This document shows, piece by piece, positions 1 to 8,262 of a stretch of DNA of 35,494 nt. The position numbers were made by a program, and so were the translations under genes. Within the stretch, counting starts at the first letter, position 1. Every line of letters begins with the position of its first letter. The DNA comes from Ignavibacteriota bacterium (GTDB lineage Bacteria; Bacteroidota; Ignavibacteria; UBA10030), in contig PLMS01000110.1 of assembly GCA_003142575.1 (NCBI GenBank), positions 45,443-80,936 of the forward strand, given 5' to 3'. A model generated the notes under the pieces. The model was not told the DNA's origin and searched no databases. It saw nothing but the letters and a program-made list of their open reading frames with translations.

Positions 1-1
1 G

Positions 2-1693
2 TGGTTGTGTTCAGGTCAATCGAATATGGAAATGCCATTGGAAGGATGGCCACCGAATGATACCATCGGTAATTCTGCGTACGAGATTGCGCATGCTCAA
101 TATCCAAAGATCCGGCTATTTCATGCCCAGCGTAATTTTTCTGTGATGCCTACCAAACAGTGCGAGGGAAAATGGGAAGTATGTTCCGCTTCGACCGTTA
201 AAAGTTTTAGTGCGGTTGCGTATCTTTTCGGCAAAAAAATTTACACATCGCTCACTGTTCCTATCGGATTGATTGAAGCAGCATGGGGCGGAACCACTAT
301 CGATGCATGGATGAGCAAACCAAAGTTGAGCAAATTTATAGAATTTCAATCGACATTGAATACTATCGAAGCAAGCAAAGATAGTATTCTGAACGTCGAG
401 AAGTGGCTCGCAGCACTTCCCTCAATGAATGTCGAACCGCTGGATCCGCTGCATAAGTGGGAAGGATTACAATTTGACGATCAAGAATGTTCTGCAAAAA
501 AAATCTCCGACAGTGCATGGTCTGATATGAAACTGCCCACCGTTTGGGAAAAAACCGAAGTGGGAGAATTCGATGGAGTAATTTGGTTTCGCAAGCAGAT
601 CGAGTTGCCTCGAACCTTGATAGGTAAAACATTAACACTCCATCTTGGTCCAATTGATGATATGGATGAGACATATGTAAATGGTGCGCTCGTTGGCCAT
701 GTATTGAAAGAAGGATACTGGAAAACCGAGCGGGTGTATAGTATTCCGGATTCTCTTGTCCGAGATTCCATTCTGCAAATTGCAGTTCGCGTAATTGATT
801 ATCAGGGCAACGGAGGCATTTGGGGCGACGGTAAAAAAATGTATCTCTCCCGCGACAGCAGCGATACTATTTCAATAGAAGGTACATGGAAGTATCGGCC
901 TGTTGCAGAATATCGCTCAGGTGTGTTTTCTATTTTTGGCGGCAAGAATAATCAATATAAAAATCGCCCGAGAACTCCGATGAACTTTTCCGGTTATTCG
1001 GCAACTGCCTTATATAACGGCATGATCAATCCGCTTATTCCCTTTACCTTCCGAGGAGTAATATGGTATCAAGGTGAGAATAATGTTTCAAATCCGGAAT
1101 TATACAAAAGAACTTTCCCGGCATTGATAGCCGATTGGCGGAAAGCTTTCGGGCATGGTGATTTTCCGTTTTATTATGTCCAGATTGCGCCATATAACTA
1201 TGGCCCGTTGAGCATGTCGCAAAACTTGCGCGAAGTGCAGCTTCAAACACTCAAAGTACACAACACCGGAATGGCGGTAACCCTCGATATCGGCAATCCG
1301 GACAATATTCACCCGGAGAATAAAATCGATGTCGGAAATCGTCTGGCCAATTATGCGCTTGCCAAGACCTATGGCAAAAACATTGCATACTCAGGCCCCC
1401 AATATAAATCCATGAAAATACAAAAAGGGAAAATAGTTCTATCGTTCGATTTTTCCGGCAAAGGATTGGTGATAAAGGAGCGCGGTGGAGAGAACAATTT
1501 TATGATCGCTGGTAAAGACAGTGTGTTCAAAAAAGCCGTTGTGAATGTAATTGGAAAACAGTTGATCGTATCCAACTCGGAAATTGCTCGACCGGTTGCC
1601 GTGCGTTATGCATGGAGCAACACCGATGAAGCGTCGCTGTTCAATAAGGAAGGACTGCCGGCTTCATCGTTCAGAACAGATATATGGAGATAG
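2..1693 (+). CDS. Sialate O-acetylesterase-type SGNH hydrolase, 5' end cut by window edge
   Basis: The reading frame is open to the window edge: the first complete codon gives W, followed by L-C-S-G-Q-S-N-M, the nucleophile-serine block of the sialate O-acetylesterase (SASA) family. The true start therefore lies upstream, and the TTG at base 5 is an internal Leu codon. About 563 residues are visible. Further family blocks are WYQGENN (about residue 352) and the late D-N-I-H-P-E-N segment that should supply the catalytic Asp and His. Between them, at about residues 170-290, is a GH2-like jelly-roll insertion (WFRKQIELP, VNGALVGH), usual for this family. It probably removes O-acetyl groups from a polysaccharide or sialic-type sugar. 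With a CE2-like esterase and an alpha-galactosidase following on the same strand, acetylated mannan is the most likely substrate, by context only. It ends 58 bases before the next gene. Confidence 0.85.
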   Translation, partial: WLCSGQSNMEMPLEGWPPNDTIGNSAYEIAHAQYPKIRLFHAQRNFSVMPTKQCEGKWEVCSASTVKSFSAVAYLFGKKIYTSLTVPIGLIEAAWGGTTIDAWMSKPKLSKFIEFQSTLNTIEASKDSILNVEKWLAALPSMNVEPLDPLHKWEGLQFDDQECSAKKISDSAWSDMKLPTVWEKTEVGEFDGVIWFRKQIELPRTLIGKTLTLHLGPIDDMDETYVNGALVGHVLKEGYWKTERVYSIPDSLVRDSILQIAVRVIDYQGNGGIWGDGKKMYLSRDSSDTISIEGTWKYRPVAEYRSGVFSIFGGKNNQYKNRPRTPMNFSGYSATALYNGMINPLIPFTFRGVIWYQGENNVSNPELYKRTFPALIADWRKAFGHGDFPFYYVQIAPYNYGPLSMSQNLREVQLQTLKVHNTGMAVTLDIGNPDNIHPENKIDVGNRLANYALAKTYGKNIAYSGPQYKSMKIQKGKIVLSFDFSGKGLVIKERGGENNFMIAGKDSVFKKAVVNVIGKQLIVSNSEIARPVAVRYAWSNTDEASLFNKEGLPASSFRTDIWR

Positions 1694-1751
1694 ATGCGGA
1701 GCATAGTATGGCCGGAAAGAAGAAATTGAAAAATATTGAAGGATATCGCTT

Positions 1752-3938
1752 ATGAAGCACATCTTCGTTTTTTTTCTATTCGCCTTCATGGGCAACTCCA
1801 TACTTGTTGCTCAAGACACCATCCCGGCAAATCATTCTTTTATACAATATTATGGACGATGGGATATGTCCGATCCTACACAGCCGACGCATGGATGGCC
1901 GGGAGTATATGTCACCGCAGTGTTTCAGGGCACAAGTATCGGTGTGATTACGGACGACAACGCATGCTGGTATAATGTCATCATCGATGATACGCTTACA
2001 AAGAAATTTCATGGGACCGTGTACGGGAAAAATGCTTATACGTTAGCATCAGGCCTCAGGGATACGGTACATACGATACTGTTTACATTGCGCGGGGAAA
2101 CGTCATGGACAAAATTTGGGTTTTATGGATTTATTTTGGACCATGGAAAAACGCTTGCAGCACCTCCTACGAAGCCGGTACGAAAAATAGAATTTATCGG
2201 CGATTCCTATACGAGTGCTTCCGGCAATGAATACATGGGCACGGATGCCGCACCATCTGACTCGACAACAAATATTTATCTTGGATTTGGACCCATTGTT
2301 GCGAGACATTTTGGCGCACAGTATATGATGACGAGCCGAGGCGGCATCGGGCTTGTGCTCGATTGGCAGGGTGTGTATGGCAACTGTATGCCGAACTGCT
2401 ACGACCGAACATTGTATTACTCAACGACACCCAAATGGGATTATTCACAGTATGTTCCCAATCTCGTCGTCGTTTGTCTTGGCTTAAACGATTACAGCGG
2501 TTGGGGAGGATATTCCGCGCAGCCTTCGGAGCAATGTGCACAATACTACCAAACAAAATATCATGATTATATTGCTACGATTATGGGCGTGAATAAGGGC
2601 GCAAAGATTTTATGTGTTGCTCCAAATGGTATCGAATGGCTCAGCACAAATATCAAACAGGTAGTGCAGGAAGAACAGACTGCCGGACATACGAATGTGT
2701 TCTATGGCGCATTCCCATATTTGAACGGGACGTACGTTAATTCGGGCCATCCATCCGTAACACAGCATCAACAAATTGCCGATACGTTGATTTCAACGAT
2801 CAATACGATCGATGCATGGACTCCGTACGTCGGAACGACAAAACCGTACATCACCGAATTGCCTTCTTCTCCGACAACGTCGTACAGCTCATCTTATACC
2901 TTGACGGTGAAGACAAACGCTTATGCGACTATGAAATACAGCACGGAAGATAAACCGTACGATCAGATGGAAAATGTATTTACAACGACCGGGACTCTGT
3001 CACATTCCGTCGTTCTTTCATGTGCGAACGGCAATAGCTACACGTATTTCCTGCGTTGCAAAGATAGTTACGGCAACGCAATGGATACATCTGCCGTGGT
3101 GACCATTGTTGCCGATACGACAAAGACAGCGGTTGTCTGGACCTCGCCAAGTTATGATCATTCCATGTGGAGCAAAGGGAGTGCTCCTCTTGGATATGGT
3201 CCCAGTGTTGCAACGCAGGTTGGGAAAGTGGTAACAGCATATTATTGGCATGCTTTTACTATCGATGGTGCTCCCTCAAGTGCCTCTTGTACGTTATATG
3301 TTAAAGCAAGTGACGGCGCAGTGGTGTATTTGAACGGGTATCAAATAGCAGGTGCCAATCTGTCTGCCAACTCTGGAATAGGGTACTCCACTCTGGCCGA
3401 TAAAGCAAACATATGCGAATTGACGCTTGCCTTTACCAGAGGTACAAGTTATAGCAGACTATTACTAACCGGAACGAATACGATTGCTGTGGAAGTGCAT
3501 ACGGCAAATGCATTGAATGATACTTCAACATTCGATTCGTACCTCTACAATTCATTAAGTGGGACGTATTTCTATTCGCTGGGTTCCGATTGGTATTATT
3601 ATGCCGGCGGTTCTGCTCCTTCGGAGCAGGCAAAAACCATCACTGGAGTGAAGCAAGAGGCAGCCCTTGTTCCCGAGAAGATGGACCTGCTACCCAATTA
3701 TCCGAACCCGTTCAATCCCTCGACGACGATACAGTATCAACTTTCGTCTCGGGGCATGGTCACGCTCAAAGTATATAACATTCTCGGAAAAGAAGTAACA
3801 ACATTAGTGAATGAACAAAAGCCTGCCGGTTCTTACGCAGTTCAATGGAATGCCGGAAAGTTTGCGAGCGGTATTTACTTTATCACTCTTCGTGCGGCAA
3901 ACTTTATGAAAACGACCAAGATGGTTTTGTTGAAGTAA
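1752..3938 (+). CDS. CE2-like acetylesterase (SGNH) with T9SS sorting domain
   Basis: The 728-residue protein starts at an ATG 8 bases after GAAGGA. A signal peptide (about 1-20) leads into a jelly-roll domain (about 25-135), then an SGNH hydrolase with GDSYT (Ser152), SRGGIG, GLND (244-247) and SGHPS (His333). The order jelly roll then SGNH is that of carbohydrate esterase family 2, which deacetylates xylan and glucomannan. An Ig/Fn3-like segment (about 360-455) and a second beta-sandwich (about 460-620, APLGYG and DGAVVYLNG motifs) follow. The tail (about 650-728) has NYPNPFNPST and ends in K-M-V-L-L-K, a type A T9SS sorting signal, so the enzyme should be exported across the outer membrane and probably kept at the surface. 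A shorter, disrupted relative without the extra domains and tail lies at 28844-29929. Confidence 0.85.
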   Translation: MKHIFVFFLFAFMGNSILVAQDTIPANHSFIQYYGRWDMSDPTQPTHGWPGVYVTAVFQGTSIGVITDDNACWYNVIIDDTLTKKFHGTVYGKNAYTLASGLRDTVHTILFTLRGETSWTKFGFYGFILDHGKTLAAPPTKPVRKIEFIGDSYTSASGNEYMGTDAAPSDSTTNIYLGFGPIVARHFGAQYMMTSRGGIGLVLDWQGVYGNCMPNCYDRTLYYSTTPKWDYSQYVPNLVVVCLGLNDYSGWGGYSAQPSEQCAQYYQTKYHDYIATIMGVNKGAKILCVAPNGIEWLSTNIKQVVQEEQTAGHTNVFYGAFPYLNGTYVNSGHPSVTQHQQIADTLISTINTIDAWTPYVGTTKPYITELPSSPTTSYSSSYTLTVKTNAYATMKYSTEDKPYDQMENVFTTTGTLSHSVVLSCANGNSYTYFLRCKDSYGNAMDTSAVVTIVADTTKTAVVWTSPSYDHSMWSKGSAPLGYGPSVATQVGKVVTAYYWHAFTIDGAPSSASCTLYVKASDGAVVYLNGYQIAGANLSANSGIGYSTLADKANICELTLAFTRGTSYSRLLLTGTNTIAVEVHTANALNDTSTFDSYLYNSLSGTYFYSLGSDWYYYAGGSAPSEQAKTITGVKQEAALVPEKMDLLPNYPNPFNPSTTIQYQLSSRGMVTLKVYNILGKEVTTLVNEQKPAGSYAVQWNAGKFASGIYFITLRAANFMKTTKMVLLK

Positions 3939-4032
3939 GGAAAGATCATGGTGAGCCGATAAGCTCAACCGTACTTGATGAATAGTCGATAATGAACGAT
4001 GTAGTAGCACTATTAAAAACAGAGGTGGCTTT

Positions 4033-5238
4033 ATGAAAAAAATATTTTTAAATTTTTTTGCTGTTCTCCTTTTTTGTCCGCTCTTGCATGCGCAAAAATT
4101 CGATAAACTGGCACTGACCCCACCGATGGGCTGGAACAGCTGGAATAAATTTGGCCGCGATATCAATGAAGGATTGATTCGCAGTATCACAGATGCAATG
4201 GATACAAGCGGCATGAAAGATGCCGGCTATCAATATATCGTTATCGATGATTGCTGGCAGGGAACGCGAGACAGTCTGGGATTTATCCATCCGGATCCGC
4301 AAAAATTTCCTTCGGGCATCAAAGCACTTGCCGATTACATCCATTCCAAAGGATTGAAGTTCGGGATTTATTCCTGTGCTGGAATTCAGACGTGTGGGGG
4401 CTTTCCCGCAAGCCGCGGCCATGAATATCAAGATGCAATAATGTATTCGCAATGGGGTGCCGATTATCTGAAATATGATTGGTGCAATACCGACGGGCTA
4501 AATGCTGTCGGCGCCTACACGACCATGCGCGATGCGCTGTATGCGGCAGGCAGGCCCATTGTCTTTAGTTTATGCGAATGGGGAAACAACGATCCATGGA
4601 AATGGGGAAAAGACGTCGGGCATCTCTGGCGTACGACCGGGGACATTACGGCATGCTTCGATTGTGAATTGAATCATGGTACCTGGTCACAATGGGGCGT
4701 TATGAAGATCGCTGAAATGCGCAAAGACATCCGTCAGTATGCCGGGCCGGGGCACTGGAACGATCCCGATATGCTGGAAGTCGGCAACGGTATGAGTGTG
4801 AACGAAGATCGTGCACATTTTTCTCTCTGGTGTATGATGGCGGCTCCGTTAATTTCCGGAAACGATTTAAGCGCCATGAGTACCACCACGAAAGAAATAT
4901 TGATGAATAAAGAAGTGATCGCTGTTGATCAGGATTCGCTCGGCGTTCAAGGATACAAGTATGATTCCAAAGACAGCGTGGAAGTGTGGGTGAAGCCGTT
5001 GATGAGAGACGATTGGGCGATTTGTTTCCTGAATCGTTCTCTACAAAAGCAAAAAGTAGATTTTGATTGGTCAAAAAATATCATTACGGATGAACTATCC
5101 AAACGAACGCTGAACACAAACGAGACAAAATACAACATTCGTAATCTCTGGGTCAAGAAAAATATCGGGACGACAAAAAAGAAACTGACTGCCAAGATCG
5201 CATCGCATGATGTGTTGATGGTGAGATTATCAAAATAA
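4033..5238 (+). CDS. GH27 alpha-galactosidase, exported
   Basis: This 401-residue protein has a good ribosome site (AGAGGTGG) upstream and a signal peptide (MKKIFLNFFAVLLF..LHAQ, about 1-21). GH27/melibiase blocks are clear: TPPMGWNSWN (about 29-38), VIDDCWQ, YLKYDWC with the nucleophile Asp149, WRTTGDI with the acid/base Asp204, and GPGHWNDPDML. A small beta domain closes the protein. It removes alpha-1,6-galactose from galactomannan or melibiose-type sugars. There is no T9SS tail, so a periplasmic site is likely. It is the third gene of a same-strand run behind two esterases, with a 94-base gap, and fits side-chain removal before mannan backbone cleavage. Confidence 0.93.
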   Translation: MKKIFLNFFAVLLFCPLLHAQKFDKLALTPPMGWNSWNKFGRDINEGLIRSITDAMDTSGMKDAGYQYIVIDDCWQGTRDSLGFIHPDPQKFPSGIKALADYIHSKGLKFGIYSCAGIQTCGGFPASRGHEYQDAIMYSQWGADYLKYDWCNTDGLNAVGAYTTMRDALYAAGRPIVFSLCEWGNNDPWKWGKDVGHLWRTTGDITACFDCELNHGTWSQWGVMKIAEMRKDIRQYAGPGHWNDPDMLEVGNGMSVNEDRAHFSLWCMMAAPLISGNDLSAMSTTTKEILMNKEVIAVDQDSLGVQGYKYDSKDSVEVWVKPLMRDDWAICFLNRSLQKQKVDFDWSKNIITDELSKRTLNTNETKYNIRNLWVKKNIGTTKKKLTAKIASHDVLMVRLSK

Positions 5239-5376
5239 AAAAACAATGGAAATCTGTCAGATAAAGAGTGTGACCAAAATATAGGACGGACAGTCTTCCC
5301 GTTCTACAGAAATTCGATAAATGTATCACGCTGTTCAGGAGTTGCGGCGAAGTCACAAAGTGACCACTTCATGGCC

Positions 5377-5395
5377 GTCCCGTTGGGACATTTTT
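5377..5395 (+). terminator. Possible rho-independent terminator
   Basis: GTCCC-GTT-GGGAC (5377-5389) is followed by A and five T residues (5391-5395). The stem is only five base pairs. It lies about 140 bases after the GH27 stop and could end that transcript. A second small hairpin, GTCAC-AAA-GTGAC, precedes it at 5352-5364. The remainder of the 272-base convergent gap 5239-5510 shows no convincing gene; a 22-codon minus-strand ORF (5304-5372) has no support beyond being open. Confidence 0.4.
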
Positions 5396-5449
5396 GAACT
5401 GAAGAGGAAAACTGTTATAGACAACGCTTATTGGGTACTTTAGTTGTTA

Positions 5450-5493
5450 CCTTTTCAAAGTCCCTTTGTAAAAGCACAGATACTTTGAAAAGG
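5450..5493. terminator. 12-bp perfect inverted repeat between convergent genes
   Basis: CCTTTTCAAAGT (5450-5461) and ACTTTGAAAAGG (5482-5493) are exact reverse complements separated by 20 bases. The repeat lies 17 bases beyond the stop of the minus-strand regulator and also in the tail of the plus-strand GH27 unit. No clean U-tract follows on either strand, so it may be a bidirectional terminator or an RNA-end stabiliser. Confidence 0.45.
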
Positions 5494-5510
5494 TCTTTAT
5501 GCGGCTTCTT

Positions 5511-6962
5511 CTACTTCAACCCTAGTTCCTTGCACATACGATAGAAATTTGAAGGAGCAATTCCCAGCTTTTCTGCTGCATTCGCATCGGAGCTAGATAT
5601 ATTTCGGATATATTTGAAATACTTGAGACGGAATGCTCGTTCCACTTCATGCAATGTTAATGCATGACCAGCGTAGATTTCTTCAAATGCTGCGTCTTTC
5701 GATATTCCGGAACTTTTCAAAATCATTGGATCGCTTACATCTTTCACACTAATATGGTCTGTACAGTTCAAAACCAGGCGCTGGGCAACATTGCGCAGCT
5801 CACGGACATTGCCCGGCCATTTGTAATTCATCAATATCTCTTGCGCTTTTGGATCGATACCGGGCGGTACAATGCCCATATCATCACTAAAATATTCTAA
5901 GAAATGTTTAAACAATACAATAATGTCGTTGCCGCGCTGCCGTAAAGGAACTACATCGATGGGAATGACATTCAATCGGTAAAAAAGATCTTCACGGAAT
6001 CGACCGTCGTTTACTTCAGCAGCAAGATTTTTATTTGTTGCCGAAATAATTCTCACATTTACCGATATACTTCCTGTCCTTCCGATCTTTTCAATTTCCC
6101 CTTCTTGAAGAACCCGCAGCAATTTCACCTGTGCAGGAAGAGACAGCTCAGACACTTCATCGAGAAAAACTGTTCCGTTATTTGCCACTTCGAATAATCC
6201 CAATTTGGTCGTGTTGGCGCCGGTAAAGGCACCTTTCTCGTACCCAAACAACTCGCTCTCCACCAGTTCATGGGGAATGCTGCCGCAATTAATCGGAACA
6301 AATTTTTCATATTTCCTACGACTCTTTAAATGAATATTCCATGCAACCAATTCTTTACCCGTACCAGATGCGCCGGAGATTATTATATTCGCCTCGCTCT
6401 TGGCATATTTTTCTATCGCCTCACGCAGATGGAGCATTGGCTTGGATTCGCCGATGATTTCTTTTGATTGTAATATGCCTTCAATGCTCTGTAGTAACCG
6501 TTTATCAGATTTCAATTTTTGTTTTTCTAACTTCTTTTTCTCGTACGCGTTCACAATACTAAGGATAAAATCTGTCGGCTGGTAGATATACTCTTCGATA
6601 TTTCCGGGATACTTTGTGCAATACCAAAAAGCTCCTGCTTTGAGCAAATTGTTTGCAAAATCGAAATCTGTCGTATTCGTGGTCATTTTAGTGATGACGA
6701 TTATTTGCACTAAAGGATCGAGTTCTTTTATTTTCCTAATCAATTCCTCCCCCCGCAGTCCACCGGATATCTGATAGTCGAGAATAATAACATCATAATT
6801 ATCCGGTTTTTGTTGCAGTTCCTCTAATGCTGCACGACCATTTGATAGAACACTTTCTATCTGAATTTTTGTGGATGAGAGGTTAACGGTATTTTTAACA
6901 CGAGAGACATCAAAGTCTTCGTCATCAACTACCATCACTTTAATAATATTTGTATTAATCAT
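5511..6962 (-). CDS. Sigma-54-type response regulator (copy 1, intact)
   Basis: An NtrC-family regulator of 483 residues counted from the ATG at 6962. An in-frame extension 13 codons upstream exists, but the ATG at 6962 overlaps the preceding kinase stop as ATGA, which indicates translational coupling. The receiver domain (about 5-125) has the acidic pair Asp13/Asp14 and phospho-acceptor Asp62. The AAA+ domain (about 165-400) has Walker A GASGTGKE (197-204), GAFTGA (244-249), Walker B VFLDE (Asp268, Glu269), FREDLFYRLNV and WPGNVREL. A Fis-like helix-turn-helix ends the protein (NAAEKLGIAPSNFYRM). Everything needed to activate sigma-54 RNA polymerase is present. It is the intact partner of the broken copy at 13099-14550 and probably responds to the full-length kinase at 14547-16061. 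I found no convincing sigma-54 promoter in the window. Confidence 0.93.
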   Translation of the reverse strand: MINTNIIKVMVVDDEDFDVSRVKNTVNLSSTKIQIESVLSNGRAALEELQQKPDNYDVIILDYQISGGLRGEELIRKIKELDPLVQIIVITKMTTNTTDFDFANNLLKAGAFWYCTKYPGNIEEYIYQPTDFILSIVNAYEKKKLEKQKLKSDKRLLQSIEGILQSKEIIGESKPMLHLREAIEKYAKSEANIIISGASGTGKELVAWNIHLKSRRKYEKFVPINCGSIPHELVESELFGYEKGAFTGANTTKLGLFEVANNGTVFLDEVSELSLPAQVKLLRVLQEGEIEKIGRTGSISVNVRIISATNKNLAAEVNDGRFREDLFYRLNVIPIDVVPLRQRGNDIIVLFKHFLEYFSDDMGIVPPGIDPKAQEILMNYKWPGNVRELRNVAQRLVLNCTDHISVKDVSDPMILKSSGISKDAAFEEIYAGHALTLHEVERAFRLKYFKYIRNISSSDANAAEKLGIAPSNFYRMCKELGLK

Positions 6963-7745
6963 AACACCTCTGCGTTTCTCATCACTATAGTAAACCGGCA
7001 ACCCACCGATTCAAGATTTTCGACATCGAGCCGCCAATCGCACTTCCCGACTGCAAGTTGATGTGCTATATAACATCCATACCCTGAATGTGACTCGATA
7101 AGTTTTTTCGTGGTTTCATGTTCCAAAAACAATTTTTTAATACCCTTTTGACCGATCTCTAATAGTTCCGGGACAATCCCTTTTCCATTGTCCGATATAT
7201 ATATGTAAGAAATATTATTCTCACGGTCGTACTTCGTTTGAATCTTGATCGTAACAAAATCTACCCTGCAATGATCGATACTATTCTGGATAAGCGGCTC
7301 GAGTATTTCCCATACGTTGAATTCATTGACACGAATAAACGGCAGAGAACGATCCAGATCAATTTTCAGCTCAAACATTTCATTTTTACTCGAGACACGC
7401 ACGAAGACATTATCTACGATAAATTCGATCACCGAATTCACATCGGTATGAAACATCGGATTCACAATCGTATTAATATCCTGATTGTACCATTTCATAT
7501 CATAAATAATTCTTGAAATGAAATTTGAATATGTATTCACTCTTTTTTTCAGTTCAATAAGATTACGGGTATCCATCTTTCTCACATCATCTTTAATGAA
7601 ACCCATAATTTTTTCCGCTTTATGATGAGTATGGTAAATACGTTTCGTAAACAACGATTCTTTTTCGAGACGAATTTGGTTTTCCAGGTTTTCCTCATGC
7701 TCGATGAACAATTCTTCCTGCACTTTATTTCGCTCACGGACAGTG
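5511..7745 (-). repeat. Direct duplicate, copy 1 of a 2235-base kinase/regulator segment
   Basis: Bases 5511-7745 align without net gaps to 13099-15333 (constant offset 7588, equal length 2235). Checked anchors are the regulator stop codons, the ATGA junctions at 6959-6962 and 14547-14550, and the CGGACAGTG end points. There are many silent differences, so the duplication is not recent. Flanking bases are unrelated at both ends. Confidence 0.9.
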
Positions 7746-7759
7746 ATAATTTCGCTCAA
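6959..7759 (-). pseudogene. Histidine kinase core lacking sensor and membrane domains (copy 1)
   Basis: The 266-codon frame matches the C-terminal half of the full-length kinase at 14547-16061 from its residue 244 (TVRERNKVQEELF) to the end. Everything before that, both membrane helices and the periplasmic sensor, is missing. The conserved parts are the H-rich region YHTHHKAEKIM, the N-box EPLIQNSIDH, G1 DNGKGI and G2 SGYGCYIAHQLA. The only available start is a TTG at 7757-7759 with no clear ribosome site, and similarity to copy 2 stops abruptly at base 7745. It may be a dead 5'-truncated gene or may make a soluble kinase core. The TGA stop overlaps the regulator ATG, so if transcribed it could still couple to regulator translation. 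Confidence 0.75.
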
Positions 7760-8262
7760 TGATGTAATTCGAAATTATCGCAAATCGATGCCAATGTCAA
7801 GGTAAGAGATCAGCTATCTTTTTTCCGTTCAACTCCACCCGGTTGAGAAATATTCATTCATTTGCAGCACAGAGATTACAGCAAGCCGAATTCTGCTGAA
7901 TATTCCTGCCTTCCGCGAACCATGAGAATAATTAAAAAGAATAGAGACTATAAGATAGAACTAATAAGATAAAGTGCTCAGTTGAAATGATTTCAACTTT
8001 GCAAAGTAATTCGCCATTATTGAATCACCAGATGTCTAGTACAGATTCCATCAAGTAGCGCGTACCAGAAACCAATTGAACGGTAGAAGAAATAATTCTT
8101 TAAAAGCGAAATTACACCGTTCGCATCCAATAGAAAGGAACAAATGCTCCCTAAGTGCTGTTTCATTATTCGTAAACCAAACGGCTTTTTCATCCGCTTA
8201 TTTATGAGTTTGTTATTAGATTCTTTTTTAAATAAATTACAGTTGTTCGTTAGATAAGAAGT
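7760..8262. other. 503-base divergent intergenic region
   Basis: This AT-rich gap separates the truncated kinase (-) from the membrane protein at 8263 (+). I see no remnant of the missing kinase N-terminus and no convincing gene. A minus-strand ORF at 8017-8367 overlaps the start of the real gene and shows no recognisable family. The promoter of the 8263-12890 cassette should lie here, but no strong -35/-10 pair stood out. Confidence 0.5.
7980..7998. promoter_or_regulatory. 19-bp palindrome, possible operator
   Basis: AGTTGAAA-TGA-TTTCAACT is a perfect 8-bp inverted repeat with a 3-base spacer. It sits in the divergent gap about 265 bases before the 8263 start. The form fits a dimeric regulator site. 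No U-tract follows on either side, so a terminator is less likely. Confidence 0.35.

Noticed and set aside
5-7. TTG as the true start of the first gene
   Set aside because: The frame is open upstream to the edge and the W-L-C-S-G-Q-S-N-M block is internal in this family.
5304-5372. 22-residue minus-strand ORF after the GH27 gene
   Set aside because: No ribosome site, no family match, and it lies over small hairpins of a convergent gap.
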